Shown piece by piece: positions 11,361 to 22,732 of a stretch of 64,000 nucleotides of DNA. Origin of the DNA: Lepraria neglecta (taxonomy: Eukaryota > Ascomycota > Lecanoromycetes > Lecanorales > Stereocaulaceae); the NCBI GenBank assembly GCA_033220425.1, contig CM065652.1:3782001-3846000 (forward strand), written 5' to 3'. Below the pieces are notes generated by a model. That model saw only the letters and a list, made by a program, of their open reading frames with translations, was not told the origin of the DNA and searched no databases. How positions within the stretch are numbered: position 1 is the first letter of the stretch; the number at the start of each line of letters is the position of its first letter. A program made the position numbers and the translations under genes.

Positions 11361-12339
11361 CTACAAAAGGACATTCCACTCAAAAGCATCGCCATCCTTA
11401 TTTCTAAAGTGACACTCGGTCCCAGTAGGCGTGAGAACTGCCGAAGACCTCTCCTTCCCTTCCCGGTTACATTCATAGACGTCAAGGAATTGGCGATCGA
11501 GAGTGAGTGAATCGAGCGTCAAAGGTGAGATTTCGCCATCTGCTGCCAGTTCTGCTGGTGGCCCAACAAAGATGTCGCGAGATATAATAGCATCAGTAAA
11601 CTTGAAGTCCGAAAGGATATTGAGCATGAGTTTATTGAACCTTATAGATTGGAATCTGACACCTCGAATGCATCGTCGAATAGTGATAGTGCGCAAGAGG
11701 TGATATCATGAGCTTCGCCACAGCCAGCGCATTCAACAACGGTCACGGATGGAACGGATAGCTCGTCGACTGAATCCTCCGTGGCTTCGCTTGGACGCCT
11801 TGGTAATTTGTCTTCGTTCTCTGCAATGTCGAGTTCCTTCATCAGGTTGCCACCGAGATAATGAGGACTTCTTTGTCATTACCGTAGATAGGATCATCTT
11901 TCTCCGGGCTTTTCTTAGCACTAAACAGATCATAGAACTCATTGAGCTCATTTTGGAATGCCGCGTCGCTGGCTCTAGCGCGGAGCAGATCCTTAATCTC
12001 TGCGAACTGATGATGGAAGGCTCTATCGTGCACGATCATATCAGTGAATTGTTGTTCTCTTAGCTGGAAAGCTCGCTTCTTGGCCTCGAGACTAGCTCGA
12101 GCCTTGCGCTTCAACTTCGCTTCTATCCTTGAGAAGTCGGAAAAATATGCTATGGCGAATGCTGACAAACGACGGACTTCTGCTGGCGTCAAAAGAATCG
12201 AGCTGATTTGGCTGCAGTTGAAACACATTTCTCCTGGTGTGACAGGGGAGCAGGATTGACACTGGGCTTGCGAGTTGTGATAATGGTATATAATAGGAGG
12301 TGGGGTGATGGTGGATGGTCGATTGGCGCGGTAAGGCAT
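11361..12339 (-). CDS. Hypothetical protein with Cys-pair motifs and a basic coiled coil
   Basis: Three exons (12339-11883, 11820-11663, 11600-11361) with two 62-bp introns give an uninterrupted 284-aa protein. The N-terminal third has paired cysteines (CQSC, then CFNC 13 residues later), a possible zinc-binding knuckle. A strongly charged helical stretch follows (RIEAKLKRKARASLEAKKRA), likely a coiled coil, then an acidic segment. A second Cys cluster (ECAGCGEAHDITSC) precedes a short C-terminal domain ending AFEWNVLL. The first donor GTAATG and acceptor GCAG, and the second donor GTGTCA and acceptor CAAG, were chosen because they keep the frame. I do not recognise the family. It looks intact and expressed as a normal gene; a DNA, RNA or protein-binding role is only a guess from the Cys pairs. 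Confidence 0.65.
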
Positions 12340-12505
12340 TATTGCGATGAAAGATGAGTTGCCTCGTAATAAATTTTGATTATTTTATTTCGTTGAGTTG
12401 TTGTAGCTCTGTGTTTATTCGAGTTGCGTAGATGTCTGTAAAGTGTGAATATGCGTTGGGAAGAACATATTTATGGGTACCAGTCCATTTGTCAAGCCCA
12501 TTTAG

Positions 12506-12740
12506 ACAATGGCATTGACTGTGAATCCTCCTTTGTTGAACACAATGGCAACGCGGTCAAAGAGAACGCACGTACAAGGACTTTGTTATCGGACAATGCC
12601 TATTGAATCAATTCACACAACGCCATTGCCAACGGACGGGACAATACCATTGTAAAAACAAAGAAATTCCTTGAGCTTGTCTCCATTATGGAACACTGGA
12701 CAAAGAAAAATAGCCGTCTGAGTCTGCTTCACAAAGAAAA
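12506..12740. promoter_or_regulatory. Dense cluster of HMG-box-type motifs
   Basis: Within 235 bp there are ACAATGG at 12506 and 12542, CTTTGTT at 12531 and 12581, ACAATGCC at 12593, its reverse form CCATTGCC at 12623, an inverted pair ACAAT-n3-ATTGT at 12641-12653, and three ACAAAGAAA boxes at 12658, 12700 and 12731. ACAATGG and CTTTGTT are core sites of Sox/HMG-box proteins. ACAAAGAA is the reverse of TTCTTTGT, the TR-box core bound by fission yeast Ste11. The cluster ends 234 bp before the start of the short gene at 12975. Binding by a fungal HMG-box factor such as a MAT-type protein is inference. Confidence 0.45.
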
Positions 12741-12974
12741 TCCCGCAGGGTACTGGACAGTAACTCAGTGCTCTCTGAGACAGGCTAGGGTATTAAAGGC
12801 CTACGACTCTCCCTGACTCCTCTTCTCCACTTACCATACCATCAAACCATAATATCAAATACTCTCGAAGACGTATAAATACAGCAATTAAGCAAATCAC
12901 CTCCAAAACACCGCCAGGACAGAGACGCGATTCCTAAACCATATCAGGGCACCGAGCCTTCCCGTGCCAGCGCC

Positions 12975-13181
12975 ATGATGCCACGTGAGCCAAACAATCA
13001 AGCTGCTCGTCTGTTTGAGAGAGAAAAGTCAGTGAGTAAGTATAGAACTGCAAATCGCCTTTCTTGGGAGGGCCGCGCCAACAAAGCCAGCATTACCACA
13101 ACGTTCGAGCAGTTGGCGGCGCGTGGAGTCATCGATAGGGATGCGTTGAAGCGTGGCAGCTATATGCCTCCAAAGCATTGA
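12975..13181 (+). CDS. Short protein, 68 aa, unrecognised
   Basis: A single open frame starts MMPREPNNQAARLFEREKS and ends ALKRGSYMPPKH. It is charged, with no signal peptide or membrane segment. The upstream 150 bp is pyrimidine-rich and A-rich like a fungal leader (CTCTCCCTGACTCC, then CATACCATCAAACC), which favours a real transcript. The second Met may be the start. A GTGAGT/GTAAGT pair lies inside the frame near 13031, so an intron there cannot be excluded. Its upstream region holds the HMG-type motif cluster at 12506-12740, which suggests regulated expression. No function is assigned. Confidence 0.45.
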   Translation: MMPREPNNQAARLFEREKSVSKYRTANRLSWEGRANKASITTTFEQLAARGVIDRDALKRGSYMPPKH

Positions 13182-15541
13182 GAACCTTCATTCGCTCAGC
13201 AGGTTAATGGTTAAAGCTGGTTTCCTTGTTTGGTAGGTCTCATAAATAGCAAAAATGTCAATATCTTGCCTTGAAAGACCTTTATTTGCCTTGTAATGTG
13301 ATGTAACCCTCAATCCGAAAAGGTCATAAATCCGTGAGCAGGTTGTAGTAGGCCCAGCAGACCCACATCTGAAAGGCCGCAAGCTAAATATTACAGTGGA
13401 GAATTTGTAGTCACCGTAAGGTAGATACTGCCTCAGTGCTGGAAAAAGTTCCACGCGTCAAGCTTGTGAGAAGGCCCATAAGGCTGAGCTAGCAGTTCTA
13501 GCGCGGATTATGTAATCAGGGTTTGAGACTTCATCCTGTTTCATCCGCAACTCCATCAGATGCTCTCGCGTGACTTTCCAAGATCACGATGCAGTATGTA
13601 GTATAGTCATATGAACACATTCAATATGCTATCCATTCCTCCAAGATAAAGTATTCGCCACCAAGCCACCCAATCATCCAGAGTGGCGAATCATTTTAGA
13701 TCCCAGTCATTGGCTCGACTTTACCACCACGCTGGATCACTCGATTAAGCCAATGGCTTCGGTTTTTGTTTTCTTATCTGCTGAGGGCTCTGACTTTACG
13801 GTCCAGTGGATTTAGAACGGTGACAGTACTGTGCAATGAAAATCTGCTTTCCTGTCATCCCGCGAGTCATTGCGTGTCATTGCTCTTTCATATTACTAAA
13901 TTCGCCGATGCTCATGTTATTCGTTTAACCGCTTGTTCTGTCTAGCGAGCCTCCGTTTATAGGTGTCAATCTGACCACGATCCGTTTCCGGACGGAGCGA
14001 CTTTACGGTCAATGTTACTAGCTTAGACAAGAACCTTCCACGTGGCTTGCAGACGAGAACCACAGGAGTGACGAATGCAGTCAGATGTAGCAATCCACAA
14101 TTCATCATTTTCGCATTAGATGTTTTTTCGATTGGCGTGCTGTTGGAAGTTGGCTGTGAATATGAGTCAAGCAGCTGAGGTTGGCTGACATTCTCATCCT
14201 TCACACAAGGGCTGACTAATTGTTATTATGTTCTTAGAATCACACCGCCCCATTCCTTCTGCGAAAAGCGCAGTCCTGTCGCCCAGTTTCGGTACTACAC
14301 GGGTGGATTCAATACCCCACCCAGAAAACCTGGGCAATTACGTCAGCTCTGAGGGCTCTATATCTGGTACCTTACTCATGTTGCAGATAAAGAAGTTAAG
14401 GGGGTCGCTCAATGCAACGTCTCGCAGCTTAAAAGTCAATGATGCGATCGTTTGCTGCAATCCCCAAGGTGGGAGTGCGGTAGACTGCAGTTCGCCCGAG
14501 TACCAAGCACATGTACCACGCTCTGCGGATACTAATAAAAGACTCCGAGGCTTAGTTGCGGAATGATTGGGTGGTTGAAGGGATATTAGGAGGATTTACG
14601 TGGGGTTCCAAATGCGCAGTCGGTCAAGACCGACACTGAGGATCCGCAACAATTTCCCGATATCTCTATAGGCGCGCTAATCGCCAGCTCAAAAACTACA
14701 ACGTGTCCTATTTCTTTCTGAGTGAGCACGAAAAGGGTCCAACTTCACCATACCTCCACCACTTTGCAACAAGCAGACAAGTCCAATGACTCCGCACACT
14801 TCGCAGGCTACTACCTCTCTGGACCGCGCACTCCGCGTCAGACCTACCGCTTGTGGACGTGTTTCCGGCTTGGAGCTATGATAACTTACTCTCAGCGACA
14901 AATGGACTCTAGGCCAAAACGCATGTGCTTATCTCTTCTGCTTGTTTCCCTTGTCCTTAGCTTGACCTTCAGTTGACTGCCTCAAGCGCCTCTTCTGCCA
15001 CACCAACAGCCTGTCAAAGAATGAATCCTCGTCCCAGGACATGGGTATCATGTATCGCAGCTGTCCTCGAGTCATGCACTACGATCACTTCGACAATGAC
15101 ATCAGCTTCATTTGGATCATTCTGCTATACCGTCGCTGCGACCGAGGCCGCCGTGAAATCAGACCTCTTTTGATCCTCTTCGTAAGGGTTACAAATCTCG
15201 GTCACGCCATTGATCAGCTGGCACACCTTCGGGCGCGGGATATTCCTGTTGGATTATATGTGAATTATCTCCACTATGGGTGCAGCACTGCATATCTCTT
15301 AGATCGATGCCTTGCCAACCTCCGAGTGCTGGATTCTCCAGGCCACCTCCGGTAGATCCTCAAGCGCTCAACTCGCTGTGGATGCATGCTGTCTATTATG
15401 GAGCTCAAAATCCTCCCAGGCTCCCATTCGACCATTCTGAAGATGATATAAAGCTCTATCGTCTCACACCGATGTCCAAACCATGACACTCAACACTCAC
15501 CAGCCTTCGGAGAAGTCCCCACACCGAACGATATATTCGCA
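13182..15541. other. Long intergenic stretch, no supported gene
   Basis: About 2.4 kb with only short frames. Minus 14204-13917 and plus 14228-14566 are about 100 aa each and show no domain. A Ser/Thr-rich frame near 14973-15170 could be a remnant, but nothing fixes a start or exon. Confidence 0.4.
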
Positions 15542-16951
15542 ATGCGCGCATCCTCAGGGATATTCACTCTGGCTTGCTTCACGACTCTGCGCTTCGCCGT
15601 CACCTTCCCAGTCAGAGAGAATTTTCACCTAACTAGGCAGGCGGACGATTGTACGGACTCTCGTTTTGACTTCGATTCATTATGCTGGTCCACGCTTAAC
15701 TTGAATACCTATCTCACCAACTGGAACACCACAACTTGTGTTCGGAACGGTGACCCTACCTGCTGCCAATCGAATGAGCTATGGTCGAGCTGCTTCATAC
15801 GTCTGGGAACAAATGGAACCGACCACGACGACTGTTCTCAGGTTGCTAACGGTATTTGTGCCTCCGAACCAGGATACAATCCAAACATTGCTCCAGCGGT
15901 GCGCTATATTATACACAACATATACTGTAAGTGACAATACCCATCACCCAAGCTGGCCACGCCTCGCGCTGACTAGCTAGTCCTAAATACTTTCTTCAAC
16001 AACTGGTACAATGCATTACCGATTGCCATACTAGATACCTTACTCGAGAACCAAGCCCTCATCAACGAAATTGATCCAGTTCAGAACACCAACTTTATCC
16101 TGAGTGATATTCTCACCGCTCTCTCGGCCGGTTTAGCCTTCATTGGCGCGCCCGAGGTTGCACCAGAGCTAAAAGCTACACTTGGTACGGCTTCCAACGC
16201 ACTATTGAACGGCATACAACAAACACCGGGCGTTGCGAAAGCGATTTGGCCAAGCGGGACGACCGACTCACAGTCCATTCAACTAGGCCACCTCGATAGT
16301 GACCTTAACGAAATCTACCAGAACTTCACACAACAGATCGATGACACTCTGTTCCTACTTATGAGTGATGTACTCTCCTTCATCGCCTTCGTCTCAACTG
16401 GCGCTTTCTCGGGCCAAGCCAAGCTCTCGTTGCCGAGTGACGCGAATATCACCGGCATGGCACTACGCACTTTTGTCCTATCTACTGCAATGACGTCAAA
16501 CAAATGGCACGCGAATCTACAATTTAATGGCAAGACAAAAGAGCAAATCACACAAATCCAACTTGAACGCGGTGGCGCCAACTGCACCTTCGGCCCCAAC
16601 AACATCTGCACTGATACCGACCACTCAATCAATATTTGGTACAGCGACGCCACCTCTCGTGCATATCAACTCCAAGTCAATCGCGAGCCTAATGCCTCTG
16701 GACCCAGCCCCTTTCAGCTCATGACTGATGTCCTCAGTAACGAGTGGGCTACACTCGAGGTACTGTTCGACGGCTCGTACAACTGTACTGCGGCGGGCAA
16801 TGCTGGCCAGCGTCTCAATTTTACGAGGGATGGTACGGTTGATTTCTCTTGTGTGTCGCAGTTGGAGAATTGTATTGAGCGTGGGTATGCATGTCCTGTT
16901 GCTGAGATTGACGGGAATTGTCCTTTTGGTATTTGTGCTCATTCTGGTTAG
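15542..16951 (+). CDS. Secreted Cys-rich protein, DUF7872-like
   Basis: Two exons (15542-15926 and 15981-16951) with a 54-bp intron give 451 aa. The N-terminus is a signal peptide (MRASSGIFTLACFTTLRFA) and no membrane segment follows. The first domain carries closely spaced cysteines in the order CTDSRFDFDSLCW, TTCVRNGDPTCC, SNELWSSCF. The rest is a helical domain followed by a beta-rich part, ending in a second Cys cluster (NCIERGYACPVAE, GNCPFGIC). There are several N-glycosylation sequons (NTT, NGT, NCT). The pattern of SLCW, CC and ELWSSCF matches my memory of the fungal DUF7872 family of extracellular proteins of unknown function; this is recognition by eye. No stops interrupt it. A role in host or substrate interaction is possible but unproven. 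Confidence 0.75.
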
Positions 16952-19900
16952 TTGGGTTTGAATTCTAAGTTGGCATTACTTCACGGTTTTCTTTCATTGC
17001 TAGCATGGACCGGACGTTCAATTCACTATCTGTTGAGCTGGGTTCATGTCACTTTCTTCGTTCACAGCGTGCCCCTTGGACCGTGTCATTGGTTTTTAGC
17101 TCCTTCATCATCTTTGCTTCTCTACCCTCCTTGATTCCTAAATATGTATTTGCACAATAGCAATCATCCTCACTGCTGGTGTCATATTCTTTCCCCAACG
17201 GTTCAATTCTCAAATGCCCTTCCTAGTCTGGTAATTAGTGCTCTAGTGAAGAAGCATACTACCAAGGCAACTCGTGTCCACAAGGGCATCAAGTCTCACA
17301 AGACAAAGTGTTCATCCTAGGCAGACTTTGGTGGTGTGATTTAGAGCATTCAACGGGGTCGCTAGATTTCTAAAAAAGCCTAGCTGCCTTTCTGATCTTT
17401 GCCTTGGTCCTGCTCCACAACTTAAACGACCTATTATGTCTTGCATCCAATTTGTTACAGGCGAACCAATAGGCACAATCATCCCGGCATTTTTAGGCAT
17501 CACCCTGCCGAAATCAAAATGGAAGACCAAGGTTATTACTCACAAACGCAATTGGATGACATCAATGAGATCAGGATTTTCTCGTTCGTCCTTTGGCCCT
17601 GGACTAAGCGTTCGCGAACAGACCTCAAAGATTTACATCTACGGACAAGGCTGAGCGAGATGAATTTTGAGAGTAAGAATAGTCCCGGCATGATCTTCTC
17701 GCTACAGAACCGACAATGCTTCGACACAGCAGAACGTCGGCAACTCCCTGATCCAAGCACAACATGACAACTTGAAGCCGCGGTATTCCAACGCTGCGTG
17801 AACACACCAGGTCATCAGATCTTTACATACCGTTACCTAATCATCCACTCTCATCCACTCTCATCAACAGCTTCATCTACAGCTTCACCTACAGCTACAC
17901 ATCCAGCGATCTGCTTTACGGGCGGCTGATTCTTCTTCGTATGGGATGAGGCAGCTTCAACAAATAGCTTGTCACTACCCGCACAAGCACGCGCAAGCGG
18001 TGCAAAGACTAGCATCCTACTCGGCTGCAACATCACCTGATCTCAAGCCAGTAAAGCTTAAGATGTACAGCAGCGAAGCATGGCTTCTACAAGCAACATA
18101 AGCAGAGAGAGCTAGCGCCGTGCAATTAACAGGCTTGGATCGGGGAATGTAGGAGTGGAAGACCGTGTGAAACTGTTCGCTGAATCATTTTCCAATGTCG
18201 CGCTCCACTACCAAAAATTTACCACTCATTTGGAAACCATGTCGGGTGGTAGCCCACAAAAGTGTGGAAAAATCAGGCTCAGAGGTCCGAGTGAGTCATA
18301 GCCCGACCAATTTCCCTATTAAGTTCTTTGCCTTTGGTAAGGAAACTTTTCCACGAAAGACATCACAACGATCTCACAGCTCAGCGCCAAACAACTTTCC
18401 TCGAGCTCAAGGAGCACTATGCCTCGAAATGCCTCCCAAATCCACGCAGAAAGACTTTATGTCGAGAATGGTATACAACGCATAAAAAATGTCTTCTCGA
18501 AGAACCACGATTACAATACTATATCGACAAGATCTCTCACAAACTGGCAACTAAACGATGTGGCTCAATACTCGCTTTGACATTCTTCATGACTGATATC
18601 CCCAAAGATGAACTTCTCATCTTTTACCACCGCGGCGGCCATGGAAGACGTGAGATAGGGCTCGTGCTATTGATCACCACCATCGTTGTCATGCTATACA
18701 CAGGAACTGTAACTTGGTGTGAAAGTCGTTCAGGAAAAAGGGAAAATTCCGTGAAGATCAAGGGAGAAATCTTGATAAGGCGAGAACACCGCGGAGAGAA
18801 TAGCTGACATCACCGCAACCATCAGGCATTCCTTCCTTAGCCTTTTCTTCCCATCGCCCATGGAATCGTGTCATAAGTGCACACGCACTATCTGAAGAGA
18901 AGGGTAGGCGCTCTGCTCAGAGAATCATCTTCAACGCTATTTAGCATCGATATCAAGCAAACTAAGACTCGGGTTCGAAAGGTCCTAACCTTATCTTGTC
19001 GCAATTCGTATGGCCCTCTTTCCCGGGTATGACAGATGATGAAAACGAGACTCTCGCTTTGCAAAGGGAAATCATACACAAGTTGGCGAACACTTTTGAT
19101 CGAGACGCAAAATCAGCTAAATTACATGAAAAGTCAATCGACCACAGTTATACAGGTTAGATTCCCAAATTTCTACACAGTGATCAAACTGTCTTCCAGC
19201 CTCTGCTGGTGCTTAGTACTGGCTTCACTTGGTCCACAGAAGTAAATGTCTCAAAATCGGAGAGGAAGACCTCGCGGCGTGTCAGCACTGTTAACCACTC
19301 GGTGACCCTTCCGCCTAGTTCTACCTATAATAATAGCTAGACTTTCAACTCAGGAGTCTGTGTCACTTTTATTTCATAATGTTGGAGCTAACCTTCTCGA
19401 TCGCAGTATTCTCTGACGTCGCTGCGCGGGGCCGAAATCCACGTTGACTGGATGAATAATCCAACTATCTTATTTACTTGCCGTGGACCTCATTTGACTA
19501 CTGCGCTACCATCTTGAATATATCAAACCGTTCTTCTGCTGAATCTTTATCGTTTCCACCAGTGACGAGCATTAAAGGCGAAAGGTTGTAGACATTTAAA
19601 ATGTAATGTATTGATTTACACACCTGGGGTTTCAAGAAGTCCACTAAACACCTGACGGCCCCGCTCTCTGCTAAATTCGATTTCAAGGGATCTCTCATAC
19701 GGTCTTACTGACCCGAAAAATTTCTATACTCACAACGAATTCCAAGATCATCTCTCAGCAAGTCTTCATCGCTGGTGTTTGATCCATGAAGGACACACGT
19801 TCACAAAACTCTCAACTCACCAGCCTGACTTGCAAGCGTCACATTCGCGAATTCTACCTTCATTCCTACTCACTGTTCTTTCAACTCAAGAAATTTATAC

Positions 19901-20446
19901 ACAGAATGTTGTCCCTTCCAAAATTTGGCTTCTTCTCATCGCTCTTTCTGGTGTCACTTTCATGGAGAAGCATTCATTTGGAGAGACAGTTCGAGAGGCT
20001 GGAAAGCGCTCGACGATTTCTAGGACATATTATTGTTCGACTGTCATGAACCCGTTCCGAGTACTATGTCTTTGAGAACGGTCTATCAGAGCGGTAGCAA
20101 GTCCCATCAGTTCGGCCATCAGGGTCTTGAAATGACGATTCAATCCGTGATCGCTTGCCATTCTATTTGCCTTGGATCTCGATGACATGAGTGATTGACT
20201 TCGAACATTCTGTTCACCTTAAACGATCAAGGGAATGAAATCTCAATCTCGCTAGGGTGGAGAATCTCATTTCCCATGTGGATTGTGAGTATTTAAACAC
20301 TACTTCACCCTCACTTCCTTTTTTCTTTCCAATGAGCTCCCTTTTAGGGAAACCTACCTAAAATCTGATCCAAAAGTAAAGGTCGCCCGCCTTGATCGAT
20401 CCCTCACGGGACAAAAGGCCCACTTACGCTCCTCTCTTTCAGAGCG
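16952..20446. other. Long stretch with no supported gene
   Basis: About 3.5 kb. The longest frame (plus 18328-18807, 159 aa, LFHERHHNDLTAQRQTTFLE) lacks a recognisable domain. The frame at 19786-20049 (HIREFYLHSYSLFFQLKKF) is short. A small imperfect tandem repeat of CATCCACTCT and CAGCTTCA/CCTACAGC units lies at about 17841-17900. These may be relics of older genes, but none can be delimited. Confidence 0.4.
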
Positions 20447-21645
20447 ATGAAGACTGCACCGACTGCCATGGGACTTGCTATTATTATTTGGCTTCTCCCA
20501 GTACTTCCGGTCATTGTGTCCGGAACTTTGTCCGTCATCGTGGAGAGTGAACGGAGTCGTCATGTCACACCTTGTGCTGTTCCTACTTTTGGCTTAGGCG
20601 GCCAAGCCGGTATGGTCAACTCTACTGAATTTGATCTTACCGAGTATTCCATATTGCCCATCCAAGCCCCCTCCGAGTACATCGAGAACCTTGTCAACCG
20701 AGTCTTACTTGACCACGAAATTATTCCATTCTCATCCCCTTGTAGATCGAATTGCTCGTATTCAATAAACTTCATTGGTCCCGGACATAATTTTACCGAG
20801 TGGCCAAACTAGTTCATGTCGGTATTCAACGGAACCGTGTAGTTCGACCAGACTTTAACGTTCAAGGAGCTACCTAAGGGATGAATCTCTCCTGGGACTC
20901 CTGGATTCAACGGTCCCCAGGAAATGCCATTCTATGCAGCCACGTGGGCCGATATCACCAAGGAACCAACCGCTTTCTGGGTCCAATATATGAATAACAA
21001 TAGTGTACACCATATACCCGATTTAGCATCTCCGATTTCGCAAAATAAGACTTGGAAGATGATCGCTTATACTTCGCAAAATGTTTCATACTCGGTAAGC
21101 ACTACCTTTACTGACAGAGATATCATGGACCTGAATAGTACACAGGTTTCGGCTACCCTACTGGATATACCTGCGATTGACACTAGCCTGTGGCTGGACG
21201 GCTTTGATGGGGCATTTTTTGACGCTTTCATGGGACCTATGTACGCAATGCTTACAGTCTTAGAAGGGAGTGTGTAGAGTGTCTTACCTATTTGGAACTT
21301 CTCGGAATCCGGACTCAATTTATCCTGACCTACTTGCTCGGCTTCCTAGCGACAATTTGCTGCATCGGCTTCACACTGTACGCCCTTCGAGACAACGGCT
21401 TTGCTGCTGGCCATATATTCTCTCAAATCTTGGCTACGGCTAGAAATTCGGCACTCGATGAAGCAGTCTTGGCAGACGAAAATAAGACTATGAGAAAGGA
21501 CAAGGGACTTCTCGACAGAGGAGTCATGTATGGAGAGCTGGTCGATGACCGTGGGGGCGGCGACGGAGACGGGGGAATGGAAGGGACTGGAAAGAGGGCG
21601 TTCGTATTTGAGGGACAAATCATACGGCTTCGGAGGGAATTCTGA
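20447..21645 (+). pseudogene. Broken membrane glycoprotein gene
   Basis: The plus strand keeps one recognisable protein through several breaks. It has an N-terminal hydrophobic segment (GLAIIIWLLPVLPVIVSG), an extracellular-like part with CAVPTFGL and SPCRSNCSYSINF, then TAG, TAG and TGA stops between 20812 and 20884. The same frame then runs MPFYAATWADITKEPTAFWV to a TAG at 21275. After a frame change comes a C-terminal membrane segment (TYLLGFLATICCIGFTLYAL) and a Gly/Asp-rich tail. Fungal membrane proteins with a CxVPTFGL and SPCGSNCSY-type ectodomain followed by a final membrane helix are common and of unknown function. Three to four stops and at least one frame change mean it is not functional. 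The stops could be transition-derived, but no intact paralogue is in view to prove it. Confidence 0.6.
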
Positions 21646-22732
21646 GGTGTGAGAGTTGATAAGGAGTAGTACGTCTGGATAAGGTGTTGAACTTCAAATG
21701 ATTTGAGTGTTCTTCAACGCTACCGAGAGCGGATATGAATTTGAGCAAACAACCTCTACAGCGAATACACCTACTCTGGGAAAGCGCAACGCTTTGCAAG
21801 ACCCTTATTCCAAATGGGACGGGATGTATCTGGGTTCAACCCGTGATTTACTGAGATTCTTAGTTGGCGTATGAGGCCATTTGTGAAGCTCAAAATCTCT
21901 TGCTGGAAATTGCTTAGTCATGCTTAGTCAGCACTGTCTTCATTAAGGATGTATGCATGCAAATAGCTTCTTCTTCTTTAATCAACTCAATGAACAACAC
22001 CTTCTGCCCCATAATTCATCAGTTCTTCTGGTAAACCAAAGTTCTCGAGGTAGTTGCTTTGCACATCGATCCGTTGCAATCGCCGGCTTTCGAGCTTGTA
22101 TCCTGATCAATCAAGAACTTCACTAGTCAAGCCTTACAGCTCACTCACAGACAACTTGAGTGAGAAGTACTGAACTGTGGACTGGAAAGAATTCAAAAAC
22201 GTGGACTTTGGCGGCCACGAGGAGTGTTGTGCTTGGTAGATTCACGGCTCAATTCTCTATGCTTTTCACGCTTTCGACGTTTAGCTGAATTTTTTTATTG
22301 GATCTTGATATGTAGACACCCCCCTCTTGAGACCTCCGGAAACATCCTAGGTGGATGTCCAATATGATAATCCTAGCCCCTAGCTACTAAATCTACCCCT
22401 AAATGCACCTCGAGCGGCGGAGGGTATTCGTGGAGAGCCATCCTCCTAACCCGAAGCTCTAGGATATGGCGATGGTCAGTGTATCGAAAGTGTTGTCAAC
22501 GTAACACAATCATTTTCACTGATTCTTTTTGTTTATTGTATCAGCGGCGTGCGGTATTTTGCTTCTCGACATATGTCTCCAGTCATCTCTGTACTCGTAC
22601 GGGTGTATACTCACAGCATCCGATGTAAAAAGCCTCTAACCAATCTTTTCTCACTATTCATGAGATCTTCCTCTCTTTTGCTTCCTCGTACGGAGCAAGT
22701 AAATGTCATAGGCTTCCTGATCGTATCAAGCC
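21646..22732. other. Intergenic, no supported gene
   Basis: About 1.1 kb between the broken membrane-protein gene and the 3' end of the NLR gene. No repeat or motif stands out. Confidence 0.5.

Noticed and set aside
17841-17900. Short imperfect tandem repeat, considered as a CRISPR-like or regulatory array
   Set aside because: Units are about 10-12 bp, imperfect and without unique spacers; it is simple low-complexity sequence.
18328-18807. 159-aa plus-strand frame
   Set aside because: Composition is mixed, no domain is seen, and no start context or splice pattern supports a gene.
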